Assembly (NCBI RefSeq): GCF_014466955.1
Contig: NZ_AP023396.1
Span: forward strand, 6,386,001-6,450,000
Source: Nocardia wallacei
GTDB lineage: Bacteria; Actinomycetota; Actinomycetes; Mycobacteriales; Mycobacteriaceae
Reading direction: 5' to 3'
DNA length: 64,000 bases
Shown here: one piece after another, positions 8,036 through 15,971 of the stretch
Layout: each line of letters begins with the position of its first letter
Position numbering within the stretch: the first letter of the stretch is position 1
Position numbers and translations under genes: made by a program
The notes under the pieces: generated by a model
Told to the model about the DNA's origin: nothing
What the model saw: only the letters and a program-made list of their open reading frames with translations
The model's database searches: none

Positions 8036-9238
8036 TCAGGCCACCACCGGCGTGCCCACGGGATCGAGCACGATCTTGACCGCACCGTCGGACTTCTGCT
8101 GGAACATGCGGTAGGCGTCGGGCGCGGCGGACAGCGGAAGCCGGTGCGTGGCAAAGCTTTCCACGCCCAGTGGATCGCCGTCGGCCAGCAGCGGCAGAAT
8201 GTCCGGCGCCCAGCGGGTGACGTTCGCCTGCCCCATCCGCAGCTGGATCTGCTTGTCGAACAGCACGCGCATCGGCAGCGGGTCCACCATGCCGCCGTAC
8301 ACGCCGACCAGCGAGATGGTCCCGCCGCGGCGCACGATGTCGATCGCGCTGCGCAGGGCCGCGAGCCGATCGATACCGGCGGTGTCCATCATCTTCTGCG
8401 CCACCGCGTCGGGCACGAACGCCGCCGCGCGCTGGGCCAGCGAGGCCGCGGGCGACCCGTGCGCCTCCATGCCGACGGCGTCGATCACCGCGTCGGTGCC
8501 GCGCCCGTCGGTCCGATCGCGGATCACGTCGCCGAGCGAGTCGGGCACTCGCTCCATATCGATCACCTCGATCCCGCGCCCGGCCACCCGCGCCAGCCGC
8601 TCGGGCACCCGGTCCACCCCGATCACCCGCACGCCCCGATGCGCGGCGACGCGGCAGGCCATGTCGCCGATCGGACCCAGGCCCAGCACGGTGAGCGAGT
8701 CACCTGCCGCGACCCCCGCGTACTCGACCGCCTGCCACGCCGTCGGCAGCACGTCGGACAGATACAGGAACCTGGTGTCGTCGGGGCCGTGCGGCACCTT
8801 GATGTGCGTGGCATCGGCGTGCGGCACCCGCAGATACTGGGCCTGCCCGCCGGGTACCTGCCCGTACAGCTTCGAGTAGCCGAACAGCGCGGCGCCGGAA
8901 CCCTGTTCGCGCACCTGGGTGGTCTCGCACTGGGTGGGCAGTCCGGTCGCACACATCGCGCAGTCGCCACAGCTGATCTGGAACGGAACTACCACGCGGT
9001 CACCCACGGCGAGGGTGGTGACCTGCGGTCCCGTCTCGACCACCACTCCGATCGGTTCGTGGCCGAGCACGTCACCCGGACTCATGTACGCGCCCAGCAC
9101 CTCGTACAGGTGCAGGTCGGACCCGCAGATCGCGGTCGAGGTGACCTCGACGATCGCGTCCGTGGGCTGCTCGATGCGGGGATCGGGCACGTTCTCGACG
9201 GCGACATTGCGACGCCCCTGCCAGGTCACGGCTCTCAT
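8036..9238 (-). CDS. Zinc-dependent alcohol/formaldehyde dehydrogenase
   Basis: 400 residues, the usual length of glutathione-independent formaldehyde dehydrogenase-like MDR enzymes. Catalytic zinc ligands are visible as Cys38 in CGSDLH and His60-Glu61 in LGHEPIG. Structural zinc cysteines are 90, 93, 96 and 104. The NAD site is VLGLGPIGDMACRVAAHRG. Residues about 235-290 carry the extra loop (AFVPDAVAQKMM) of the FdhA class. It would oxidise formaldehyde or a related aldehyde/alcohol with NAD in the cytoplasm. GAGGAGC precedes the ATG. A perfect SigB/SigF-type promoter lies 40 bp upstream and the sigma gene is directly downstream, so this is probably a stress-induced detoxification gene. Confidence 0.9.
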   Translation of the reverse strand: MRAVTWQGRRNVAVENVPDPRIEQPTDAIVEVTSTAICGSDLHLYEVLGAYMSPGDVLGHEPIGVVVETGPQVTTLAVGDRVVVPFQISCGDCAMCATGLPTQCETTQVREQGSGAALFGYSKLYGQVPGGQAQYLRVPHADATHIKVPHGPDDTRFLYLSDVLPTAWQAVEYAGVAAGDSLTVLGLGPIGDMACRVAAHRGVRVIGVDRVPERLARVAGRGIEVIDMERVPDSLGDVIRDRTDGRGTDAVIDAVGMEAHGSPAASLAQRAAAFVPDAVAQKMMDTAGIDRLAALRSAIDIVRRGGTISLVGVYGGMVDPLPMRVLFDKQIQLRMGQANVTRWAPDILPLLADGDPLGVESFATHRLPLSAAPDAYRMFQQKSDGAVKIVLDPVGTPVVA

Positions 9239-9277
9239 CTGCGCTCCTCACCGAGATCGTTTCGTCTCCTTCCCGCG

Positions 9278-9302
9278 CTACCCGCCTCCCGGCCACGCAA
9301 AC
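9278..9302 (-). promoter_or_regulatory. SigB/SigF-type promoter of the dehydrogenase gene
   Basis: On the minus strand GTTT (9299-9302), 15-nt spacer, GGGTAG (9278-9283), ending 40 bp before the ATG at 9238. This matches the consensus for the sigma class encoded just downstream. Confidence 0.65.
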
Positions 9303-9460
9303 AGCGCCCGCACGCGGCCGATTCCGGAAGGCGGCCCGCATATCCCGGCGATACGCGGGTAGTGCCGCAGACGTGGTGGCAACCGCACCACCTCGGCGGG
9401 CGAGACCGCTCTGCCGAGCCACACGGCCGCCGAGGCGCCCGACTACGAAGGAGAGCAATC

Positions 9461-9922
9461 ATGGGTACCGTGACAGCCGCCGTGGACGTCGAAGTCCCGA
9501 TCCGGACCGCCTACGACCAGTGGACCCAGTTCGAGACCTTCCCCGAGTTCATGGAGGGCGTCGAACGGATCGAGCAGCGCGACGACACACATACGCACTG
9601 GAAGGTGCAGGTCGGCCCGGTCACCCGGGAATTCGACGCCACCATCAGCGAACAGCACCCCGACGAGCGGATCGCGTGGCATTCCGACTCGGGGCCGACG
9701 CACGCCGGGGTGGTCACCTTCCACCGCATCGACCCGAACACCACCCGCGTCACCGCGCAGATGGACATCGACCCCGACGGGTTCGTCGAGAACGTCGGCG
9801 ACAAGCTCGGCGTGATCGATCGCCGGGTGCACGGGGACCTGAAGCGCTTCAAGAACTTCATCGAGCAGCGCGGGGCGGAGACGGGGCAGTGGCGGGGGGA
9901 CGTGCCTCGGTCGGAGCCTTGA
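9461..9922 (+). CDS. SRPBCC family protein (polyketide cyclase/dehydrase-like)
   Basis: 153 residues from the ATG at 9461, preceded by GAAGGAGAG. It has the START-like fold signature: a first strand with VDVEVPIRTAYDQWTQFETFP and FMEGVERIEQ, then alternating strands (HWKVQVG, REFDATISEQ, RIAWHSD, GVVTFHRI, TRVTAQMDIDP) and a C-terminal helix, LKRFKNFIEQR. Proteins of this SRPBCC subfamily are widespread small lipid- or ligand-binding proteins in actinobacteria, often stress induced. It faces the dehydrogenase divergently across 222 bp, and a GGGTAG (9357-9362) lies about 100 bp upstream, but with no matching -35. Confidence 0.88.
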   Translation: MGTVTAAVDVEVPIRTAYDQWTQFETFPEFMEGVERIEQRDDTHTHWKVQVGPVTREFDATISEQHPDERIAWHSDSGPTHAGVVTFHRIDPNTTRVTAQMDIDPDGFVENVGDKLGVIDRRVHGDLKRFKNFIEQRGAETGQWRGDVPRSEP

Positions 9923-9948
9923 TCGGAAGGCGTTGATCGGAAGTAGCC

Positions 9949-9981
9949 GGATCCCCCACGGAAGAGCACCGTGGGGGATCC
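9949..9981. terminator. Bidirectional hairpin terminator
   Basis: 13-bp perfect stem, GGATCCCCCACGG (9949-9961) and CCGTGGGGGATCC (9969-9981), with a 7-nt loop. Outer arms AGTAGCC (9942-9948) and GGCTACT (9987-9993) can extend it. It lies between convergent stops at 9922 and 9989. Confidence 0.8.
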
Positions 9982-9988
9982 TCGTCGG

Positions 9989-11266
9989 CTACTCGTCCTC
10001 GTCGAACTCGAAACGCAGGGCTTCGACGCAGCGGTCGTATTTGCGGGTCATCTCCGCCTCGCTGTCCGCGCCGATGAAGATGTCGGCGAGTTCGAAACTG
10101 TAGCTGTCCTGGGCGGGCTCGTCGGACAGCCGGGTGCCCTCGGTGGCGACGATTTCGATTGTCACCCCGGGTATTTCGTTCTGGATCGACTCGATCTCGG
10201 CTGCCGTCGGCACCCGGGTGACGACCGCGTCGGAGAACCGGCGGTAGTACCACTTGGCGGCGATCTCGTACGGTCCCTCGTTGCGCGGGAGGCTGGGGTC
10301 CTGGTCCAGGCCCAGCCGCACCATGCAGTGGTGATTGGGAACGCCGTCCACGGCCATGAACATGTCCGCGTGCGACTGGGAGTGCCGCGCGTTGATCTCC
10401 AGCACCGAGACCCGCCCGGTATCCAGATCGCAGAAGAACTCGATGCTGAACGTCGAATTCGTCAGGCCCATCTGCGTGATGACCCGTTCGGAGATGTCGG
10501 TCATCCGGGCCACGATCTCCCGCGGCAACTGGGACGGGTACTGGTGGCGCAGGAAACTGGACGTATCGGGGTAATTGATCGAGTCCAGCGCACCGTTGAC
10601 GGTGACCTTGCCCTGGTACACATACCCTTCGGTGGCCGCCTGCACTCCGGTGAGCGCCTCCTCGGCCAGGCACGCCTGCCCGCCGATCTCCGCGATTTCC
10701 GGCGGCAACTCGACCTGCTCGAGCACGAACTCGAAGGGTTTGCCCACCCGGCTCACCCCCTCACGAATCTGCTCGACGGCGTCCTCGAATTCCTTGTCGT
10801 CGCTCACGTGGAAGGCCAGCTCCGAGGAGAACGATTTCACCGGCTTGAGCCACACCGGATATTTCATGCCATCGGGCAACCGGGCCTCGCCGCCGAGATC
10901 CACGATCCCGAATTTCGGTAGGTCCTCGACGACCTTGCTCTGCTCGAGCCGGCTCCAGTACTTGTGCTCGCATTTGACCACCGCCTCGAGGTTCGCGCTG
11001 GGGAGCCCGAACCGCTTGCACAGCATCGGCACGAGCGCGGTGGTCGGGAAGTCCCAGTATCCGACGATCGCGCCGATCTCACCGTCGAACTCCGACAGCG
11101 TCCGCTCCGCCTTGTGCAGCAGATCCTCGATCGGGATCTCGCCCTCCTGAGTCTCTTCCACCCCGAGCAGGGCGTGATAGCGGAATTTCTGCGCATCCGG
11201 AATTCGCTCCAGGGTGCGCAGATTTCCCTCGTCCAGAGCGAGCACGAAAATGTCGACTTGACTCAC
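9989..11266 (-). CDS. ATP-grasp domain ligase
   Basis: 425 residues from a GTG at 11266 with AAGGTGAGG 5 nt upstream. It begins with a pre-ATP-grasp domain (about 1-100). The ATP-grasp core follows: PVWLKPVKSFSS with the ATP-binding lysine, EFVLEQVELPPE, and a catalytic metal-binding segment ending VSVLEINARHSQSHAD, where Glu and Asn are the usual magnesium ligands. Family members join a carboxylate to an amine or thiol through an acyl-phosphate. It is the last gene of a tight three-gene unit (7 bp after the HSL-type hydrolase). That context suggests a pathway making and trimming an amide or ester; the substrates are unknown. Confidence 0.88.
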   Translation of the reverse strand: MSQVDIFVLALDEGNLRTLERIPDAQKFRYHALLGVEETQEGEIPIEDLLHKAERTLSEFDGEIGAIVGYWDFPTTALVPMLCKRFGLPSANLEAVVKCEHKYWSRLEQSKVVEDLPKFGIVDLGGEARLPDGMKYPVWLKPVKSFSSELAFHVSDDKEFEDAVEQIREGVSRVGKPFEFVLEQVELPPEIAEIGGQACLAEEALTGVQAATEGYVYQGKVTVNGALDSINYPDTSSFLRHQYPSQLPREIVARMTDISERVITQMGLTNSTFSIEFFCDLDTGRVSVLEINARHSQSHADMFMAVDGVPNHHCMVRLGLDQDPSLPRNEGPYEIAAKWYYRRFSDAVVTRVPTAAEIESIQNEIPGVTIEIVATEGTRLSDEPAQDSYSFELADIFIGADSEAEMTRKYDRCVEALRFEFDEDE

Positions 11267-11273
11267 AGATACC

Positions 11274-12227
11274 TCACCTTGTCGTCCGCGCGGCTGGTCT
11301 TTGCACCAACCGCTCCAGCTGGCTCATGGCGTGCCGGGATTCCGGGAGATCCGCGAGCAGCCAGGCGTGGAACATTCCGTCGTACTCGAAGTAGCCGAGT
11401 TCGACGCCTTCCGCCGCACAGCGCGCACGGAACCGGCGCGCGTCGGCGAGTAGCACATCCCTGGTGCCGATGAACAGGCTCAGGGCCCCGGGCGCCGCGG
11501 CGGGCGCGTACAGTGGACTGATCGTGGGATCACAGCGGTCGTGCTCGCCCGCGTACAACCGCCCGGCCTCGATCAGGCCCGCGACCGCGAGATACGGATC
11601 CTCCGGGTCGATGGCCCGCGCGGCCGGATCGGTCATGGTGACGTCGAGCCACGGCGAGACCATGACGACCTCCTTCGGCGCGGCCTCGCCCGCCGCGCCG
11701 ATCTCGCGGGCCAGCACCAGCGCCAGCGCGCCCCCGGCCGAATCGCCCATGAATACCTTGTCCTCCGGGGCGGTGTCGGCGAAGGCCGCGTCGTGCGCCG
11801 CGACGACCATGGGAATCGTGTCGTCGCAGTGGTGCCCCGGCGCCAGCGGGTAGAGCGGCACGGTGACCGTGCACCCCGTCCGATCGACCAAGCGGGACAA
11901 GAACTTCCAGTGATCGCGCTGGATCTGGTGCACGTACGCGCCACCGTGCAGGTAATACACGTGCCGGGTGGTGCCGCCGGTTCGCGGGCGGATGGTGTAG
12001 ACCGGCCGCCCGTATATCTCGCGGTGCGTGACCCGGTGGTTCCGATACAGCGACGAGGGCGGCCGGTCTCGCTCGGGCCGCTGGCTCTTCGGAATGCTCC
12101 GGTCGAGCGCCTCGGCGCTGGCGAAGGTCTTCTTGGCGCCGGTCAGCCGCAACGCCGCGATGAAAGCCCGGGCCCGCAGGCTCGGTTTCCGGGATTCCCG
12201 CAGGGCACCGCGCTGATCGTCAAACAT
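11274..12227 (-). CDS. Alpha/beta hydrolase, hormone-sensitive-lipase type
   Basis: 317 residues from the ATG at 12227; a GTG two codons earlier (12233) is an alternative. The oxyanion-hole motif HGGAY lies near residue 95 and the nucleophile motif GDSAGG with Ser near 163. An acid in the segment GTRDVLLADA and a His in EYDGMFHAW complete the triad. These mark the HSL/bacterial hormone-sensitive lipase family, which cleaves short-chain esters. The start lies inside the end of the CocE-type gene, so the two are translationally coupled. The partner ATP-grasp gene follows after 7 bp. Confidence 0.9.
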   Translation of the reverse strand: MFDDQRGALRESRKPSLRARAFIAALRLTGAKKTFASAEALDRSIPKSQRPERDRPPSSLYRNHRVTHREIYGRPVYTIRPRTGGTTRHVYYLHGGAYVHQIQRDHWKFLSRLVDRTGCTVTVPLYPLAPGHHCDDTIPMVVAAHDAAFADTAPEDKVFMGDSAGGALALVLAREIGAAGEAAPKEVVMVSPWLDVTMTDPAARAIDPEDPYLAVAGLIEAGRLYAGEHDRCDPTISPLYAPAAAPGALSLFIGTRDVLLADARRFRARCAAEGVELGYFEYDGMFHAWLLADLPESRHAMSQLERLVQRPAARTTR

Positions 12228-14244
12228 GGTCACGGGGGATCGTCCTGTTCCAATTTCGCGAATACACTCGCCGCTCCCCTTCGAAGCCGTCGAGCCGGGC
12301 GTGCACGACGAAATCGGTCGGGGTGCAGGTGACGTGGGTCCGGGTGTCGGTCCGGACCCGCCAGTCGCCGCGCGAGAAGGTCATCGACCACGCCGTCTCG
12401 GCGGTGGCGGAGCAGAAGTCGTCGGCCTGCCAGCCGTAGTGCTCGCGCACCCGGCGGTCGACCTCGAGATCGTGCTCGTCGAATCGCAGCAGTCCGGCGT
12501 CCTTGACGATGTTCAGCGCCGAGTTGTATTCGATCAGATCGCGCGAGACCGTCCATTTCTGTTCGCCCGGCGTGATCGGGGTGGTCGGCATCGGTTCCGC
12601 GCCCTCCGGCTCACCGAACGGCTGCGGCGGTATCTCGTCGGATTCCGCCGTCGGCCGGATCGGCAGCCGCAGACTGCTGCCCTTCGTGTGGACGGTCAGC
12701 TGCGCGGGTTCCGGTGGTGGCCAGGCCAGCGGCCAGTACGACGTCGACAGCGACAGCCGGATGCGGTGCCCGGCCGGAAACGCCTGTGCGACGGCATTGA
12801 GCTGCACGGTCACCCGATACCGCTCCCCCGGGCGCAGCGGACGAGGTTCGTCGTGCCCGTCGCGGTGGGTCAGGTTGAGCAGGCCGTAGGTCACCCGGGT
12901 GGCACGGCCGTCGGGCGCGACGTCGGACAACCGGGCCGCCACCATCGCGACCGGCTTGTCGGCGGACACCTCGAGCGTCAGTTGCGGCGCGCCCAGGATC
13001 TCGCACCGTTCGGGTAGTTCGTCGGTGTCGAAAACGAGCGAGCCGCCGTCCTCCTCGCGCTGGTCGTAGGGCAGGTCCGGCGGCGCGCTGTAGGAGGCCC
13101 ACTTACCCGCGAACTGTCCCACCGACAGCGGCGATTCGACCAGCAGATCCGCGGGCGCCACCGCCTCGCCGGGCCGGGCGATTCGATAGCGGGCCAGCGG
13201 ATGCTCGAGTTCGCGGACGTGCGGCGAGGGCCAGGTCGGTTCGCCGACCCATCGGCCCGGCCGATCCTCGTACGCGGTGGACGGCGGCACGCTCTCCTGC
13301 ATCCAGGTGTAGAGCATCGGCCCGTCCATCACGCCGTTGTCGATGTCCTTGAGCCAGTAGTCCCACCAGCGCAGCACTTCCTGGAGGTAGCCGATCGCGG
13401 GCCCCGGCTCGCCCAGGTGCGGGTATTTGTGACTCCAGGGCCCGATCATCCCCCGGCGCGGCACATCCAGATTCGCGAGCAGCCGGGCGACAGCGTTCGA
13501 ATAGCCGTCGGCCCACCCGCTGGAAGCCAGTACCGGAATCTGCACATCGGCATAGTTCTCGCAGACCGACGCCCGCCGCCAATAGTCGTCACGCCGCTGA
13601 TGCTCGAGCCAATTCGCCGCCCACAGACTGCAATTCTCCAGGCGTTCCAGCCACATATCGCGCCACCGTTCACCGACGAGTGCCGGATCGGGCGGCAGGG
13701 TGCTGTAGGCGAACATGGTGGCGGATTCCGCGATATTATCCGACAGCAGCGCACCACCCATATAGTGCATATCGTCGGAATATCTGTCGTCGGTAAACGA
13801 AGAGATGACGATCGCACACAACCCCGGCGGTTTTCTCGCGGCGATCTGAAGAGAATTGAAGCCGCCCCAGGAGATTCCCATCATGCCGATTTTTCCATTA
13901 CACCAGGGCTGTTCGGCCATCCATTCGAGGACGTCCTCGGCATCGAGATGTTCCTGCTCGAGATATTCGTCGACGAGGACACCCTCGGATTCCCCGGTAC
14001 CGCGCAGATCGACCCGGACACAGGCGTAACCGTGCCCCGCCAGATAGGGATGGTGGATCGAATCCCGCACCGCGGTGAGATCCCGCTTGCGATAGGGAAT
14101 GTATTCCAGGACCCCCGGCACGGGCTCGTCGTCCGCGGCGGTCGGCCGCCAGATCTTCGCCGCCAGCCGTGTCCCGTCCGACATCGGGATCCACACGTGC
14201 TCCGCCACGGTGATCTGCTGGGGAAACGAGGTCACCGTCCGCAT
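12220..14244 (-). CDS. CocE/NonD family hydrolase (X-Pro dipeptidyl-peptidase-like)
   Basis: 674 residues from the ATG at 14244, with AAAGGACC upstream; an ATG at 14301 is less likely. The N-terminal alpha/beta-hydrolase domain has GISWGGF with the nucleophile Ser125. A helical cap domain follows, then GPWSHKYPHLG with the likely catalytic His. The C-terminal jelly-roll domain (about 400-560) is typical of cocaine esterase and X-Pro peptidases. Residues beyond about 570 are an extra C-terminal part. It would hydrolyse an ester or an acyl/peptide bond. It is the first gene of the operon with the HSL-type hydrolase and ATP-grasp ligase. Confidence 0.9.
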   Translation of the reverse strand: MRTVTSFPQQITVAEHVWIPMSDGTRLAAKIWRPTAADDEPVPGVLEYIPYRKRDLTAVRDSIHHPYLAGHGYACVRVDLRGTGESEGVLVDEYLEQEHLDAEDVLEWMAEQPWCNGKIGMMGISWGGFNSLQIAARKPPGLCAIVISSFTDDRYSDDMHYMGGALLSDNIAESATMFAYSTLPPDPALVGERWRDMWLERLENCSLWAANWLEHQRRDDYWRRASVCENYADVQIPVLASSGWADGYSNAVARLLANLDVPRRGMIGPWSHKYPHLGEPGPAIGYLQEVLRWWDYWLKDIDNGVMDGPMLYTWMQESVPPSTAYEDRPGRWVGEPTWPSPHVRELEHPLARYRIARPGEAVAPADLLVESPLSVGQFAGKWASYSAPPDLPYDQREEDGGSLVFDTDELPERCEILGAPQLTLEVSADKPVAMVAARLSDVAPDGRATRVTYGLLNLTHRDGHDEPRPLRPGERYRVTVQLNAVAQAFPAGHRIRLSLSTSYWPLAWPPPEPAQLTVHTKGSSLRLPIRPTAESDEIPPQPFGEPEGAEPMPTTPITPGEQKWTVSRDLIEYNSALNIVKDAGLLRFDEHDLEVDRRVREHYGWQADDFCSATAETAWSMTFSRGDWRVRTDTRTHVTCTPTDFVVHARLDGFEGERRVYSRNWNRTIPRDHV

Positions 14245-14406
14245 GCCAGGTCCTTTCTCTCGCCATCTGCGACCGCATTGGCAGCGGCTACCCGCTCGCA
14301 CCCCGACTACACGGTGCGGCAGCGGACCGACGGACCCGCGACCGGGGCGACCAGCCGGTCATCGCCGAAAACGCTTGCCCCGGACCAGAGACTGAAATAG
14401 TATCCA

Positions 14407-14428
14407 GACACATGTCCGACAGTGTGTC
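14407..14428. promoter_or_regulatory. Near-palindromic GACACA...TGTGTC element
   Basis: GACACA-TGTC-C-GACA-GTGTGTC: an inner TGTC-C-GACA inverted repeat nested in GACACA/TGTGTC arms, offset by one base. It lies in the 218-bp gap upstream of the CocE-ATP-grasp operon (160 bp from the start). It is a candidate operator. Confidence 0.35.
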
Positions 14429-14462
14429 CACGACAGTCGGCCCGGCCGCCGGGCGGCCCGGC

Positions 14463-14921
14463 TCACCAGGCGTCGCGCGCCGCGTCGAGAAAGTTCTCCC
14501 ACTTCGTGACCAGCCGCAGATAGCTCTCCAATTCGGCCCGCAACGTGGTGAACAGTTCGGCGGCCATCCGGCGGCCGTAGTCGTCGGCCACATCCGCGGC
14601 CCGTTGTCCCGCCGCGGTGACGAAAAGTTTCTTACGCTTGGCGTCGGCGGCATCCGGCAATTCGGAAACAAGACCTTTTTGCTTCAGTTTGGCAATGTTC
14701 TGCGACATCGCCGAACGCGTTACGCCGAGCCGCTGCGCGATCTCGCTGCCGGTAATGCCGGAACGATGCGAGATCAGGAAGCACATCTCGGCCTCCAGCA
14801 TGGTCAGCGGCGGCCCCGCGCCATAACGGCGCGGCGTCCGCCGACCCTGGTTGATTTTGTTGACCACTCGCAGGAGGCCGACGGCGATCTCCCGCGCGAT
14901 GTCGGCATCGCTTTCGGCCAC
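14463..14921 (-). CDS. MarR family transcriptional regulator
   Basis: 152 residues from a GTG at 14921 with AGGAGAGG upstream. The winged helix is clear: LTMLEAEMCFLISHRSGITG, SEIAQRLGVTRSAMSQNIAK, then a wing around LPDAADAKRKKLFVTAAGQ. The C-terminal helices (RMAAELFTTLRAELESYLRL) form the dimer interface. It is divergent from the Mce operon. A palindrome overlaps the operon's predicted transcription start, so it probably represses mce and itself. MarR control would differ from the TetR (Mce3R), GntR (Mce2R) and KstR systems known for other mce loci. Confidence 0.88.
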   Translation of the reverse strand: MAESDADIAREIAVGLLRVVNKINQGRRTPRRYGAGPPLTMLEAEMCFLISHRSGITGSEIAQRLGVTRSAMSQNIAKLKQKGLVSELPDAADAKRKKLFVTAAGQRAADVADDYGRRMAAELFTTLRAELESYLRLVTKWENFLDAARDAW

Positions 14922-14954
14922 GGTGCCCCTCTCCTGGTATTTCCGTCGAAGTCG

Positions 14955-14983
14955 TTGACAGCTCGGAACGCCGAGTGTACCTT
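14955..14983 (+). promoter_or_regulatory. Sigma-70-type promoter of the mce operon
   Basis: TTGACA (14955-14960), 17-nt spacer, TACCTT (14978-14983). The predicted start falls inside the palindrome at 14987-15003, and about 150 nt of leader precede the GTG at 15141. Confidence 0.6.
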
Positions 14984-14986
14984 GCC

Positions 14987-15003
14987 TGTTAAGTTGCTTA
15001 ACA
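14987..15003. promoter_or_regulatory. Palindrome TGTTAAG-N3-CTTAACA, likely MarR operator
   Basis: Perfect 7-bp arms around a TTG centre, in the MarR-yrbEA gap. It overlaps +1 of the predicted mce promoter, an arrangement that would block transcription when MarR is bound. Confidence 0.7.
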
Positions 15004-15140
15004 AGCGACCACCATCCGATTCTCGGTCCCGAACGCAGCTGTAATAGCGCACCCAGCCTCGGCAGACGAAGAACAAGCGGTGCCGAACTCTGAACAATCG
15101 GCCCGCGCAATGCGGCACGTTCGTCGAACAAGGAGGTTCG

Positions 15141-15971
15141 GTGTCGACGACAGACCTGGCCATTCGGGCGGCGCTGCGCCGCAATTTCTCCGAGACGGTG
15201 CTGTCCAGCCTCGCCACGCTCGGGCGGGCGATCCGGATGGGCGCGCAGGCGCTGCGCATCGCCGCACTCGACGCGGTCCGGCTGCGGTTCCAGGTCCACG
15301 AGACACTCGCCCAGGCATGGTTCCTGATCAAGGTCACCGCGATCCCCAGCATTCTGATGGCCATCCCGTTCGGCGTCATCGTCTCGGCCCAGGTCGGCAA
15401 TATCGTGTCCCAGCTGGGCGCGGATTCGATGATCGGCGCGGCCGGCGGCCTCGGGGTGATCAAGCAGGGTGCGCCGATGGCGGCCGCGATGCTGCTGGGC
15501 GGCGCGGGCTCGGCGGCCATCGCGGCCGATCTCGGCGCCCGCACCATCCGGGAGGAGGTCGACGCCATGCGCGTGATGGGTGTCGACCCGGTGCAACGCC
15601 TGGTGGTGCCGCGCATCGCCGCCATGATGCTGGTGGCGCCGATGCTCACCAGCCTCATCATCGTCGTCGGCATCGCCTCGGGCTTCGCGGTCGCGGTCAC
15701 CGCGCTGGATGTCACCCCGGGCAGCTACTGGGATTCGTTCGGCTCCTTCACCACTCCGGTCGATCTCTGGGTGGCGGTGCTCAAGTCGTTCGTGTTCGGT
15801 TTCCTGGTCGTCGTCATCGCCTGCCAGCGCGGCCTCGAGGCCAAGGGCGGCCCGCGCGGCGTGGCCGACGGGGTCAACGCCGCCGTCGTCATGTCGATCG
15901 CCGCGGTCACCGTCCTCAACACCGCGATCACTCAGGTGGTCACCATGTTCATCCCGGTGAGGATGGCGTGA
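15141..15971 (+). CDS. yrbEA: YrbE-type Mce permease, subunit A
   Basis: 276 residues from a GTG with AAGGAGG 5 nt upstream. Several hydrophobic helices and the MlaE-family signature GAPMAAAMLLGGAGSAAIAA, followed by EEVDAMRVMGVDPVQRLVVP (the EQ-like coupling region), identify a YrbE permease. With YrbEB it forms the inner-membrane channel of the Mce lipid importer, driven by the MceG ATPase, which is encoded elsewhere. It is the first gene of a nine-gene unit; its TGA overlaps the next ATG. Confidence 0.95.
   Translation: MSTTDLAIRAALRRNFSETVLSSLATLGRAIRMGAQALRIAALDAVRLRFQVHETLAQAWFLIKVTAIPSILMAIPFGVIVSAQVGNIVSQLGADSMIGAAGGLGVIKQGAPMAAAMLLGGAGSAAIAADLGARTIREEVDAMRVMGVDPVQRLVVPRIAAMMLVAPMLTSLIIVVGIASGFAVAVTALDVTPGSYWDSFGSFTTPVDLWVAVLKSFVFGFLVVVIACQRGLEAKGGPRGVADGVNAAVVMSIAAVTVLNTAITQVVTMFIPVRMA

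Noticed and set aside
9357..9362. GGGTAG as a SigB/SigF promoter of the SRPBCC gene
   Set aside because: No GTTT-like -35 lies 15-17 nt upstream on the plus strand.
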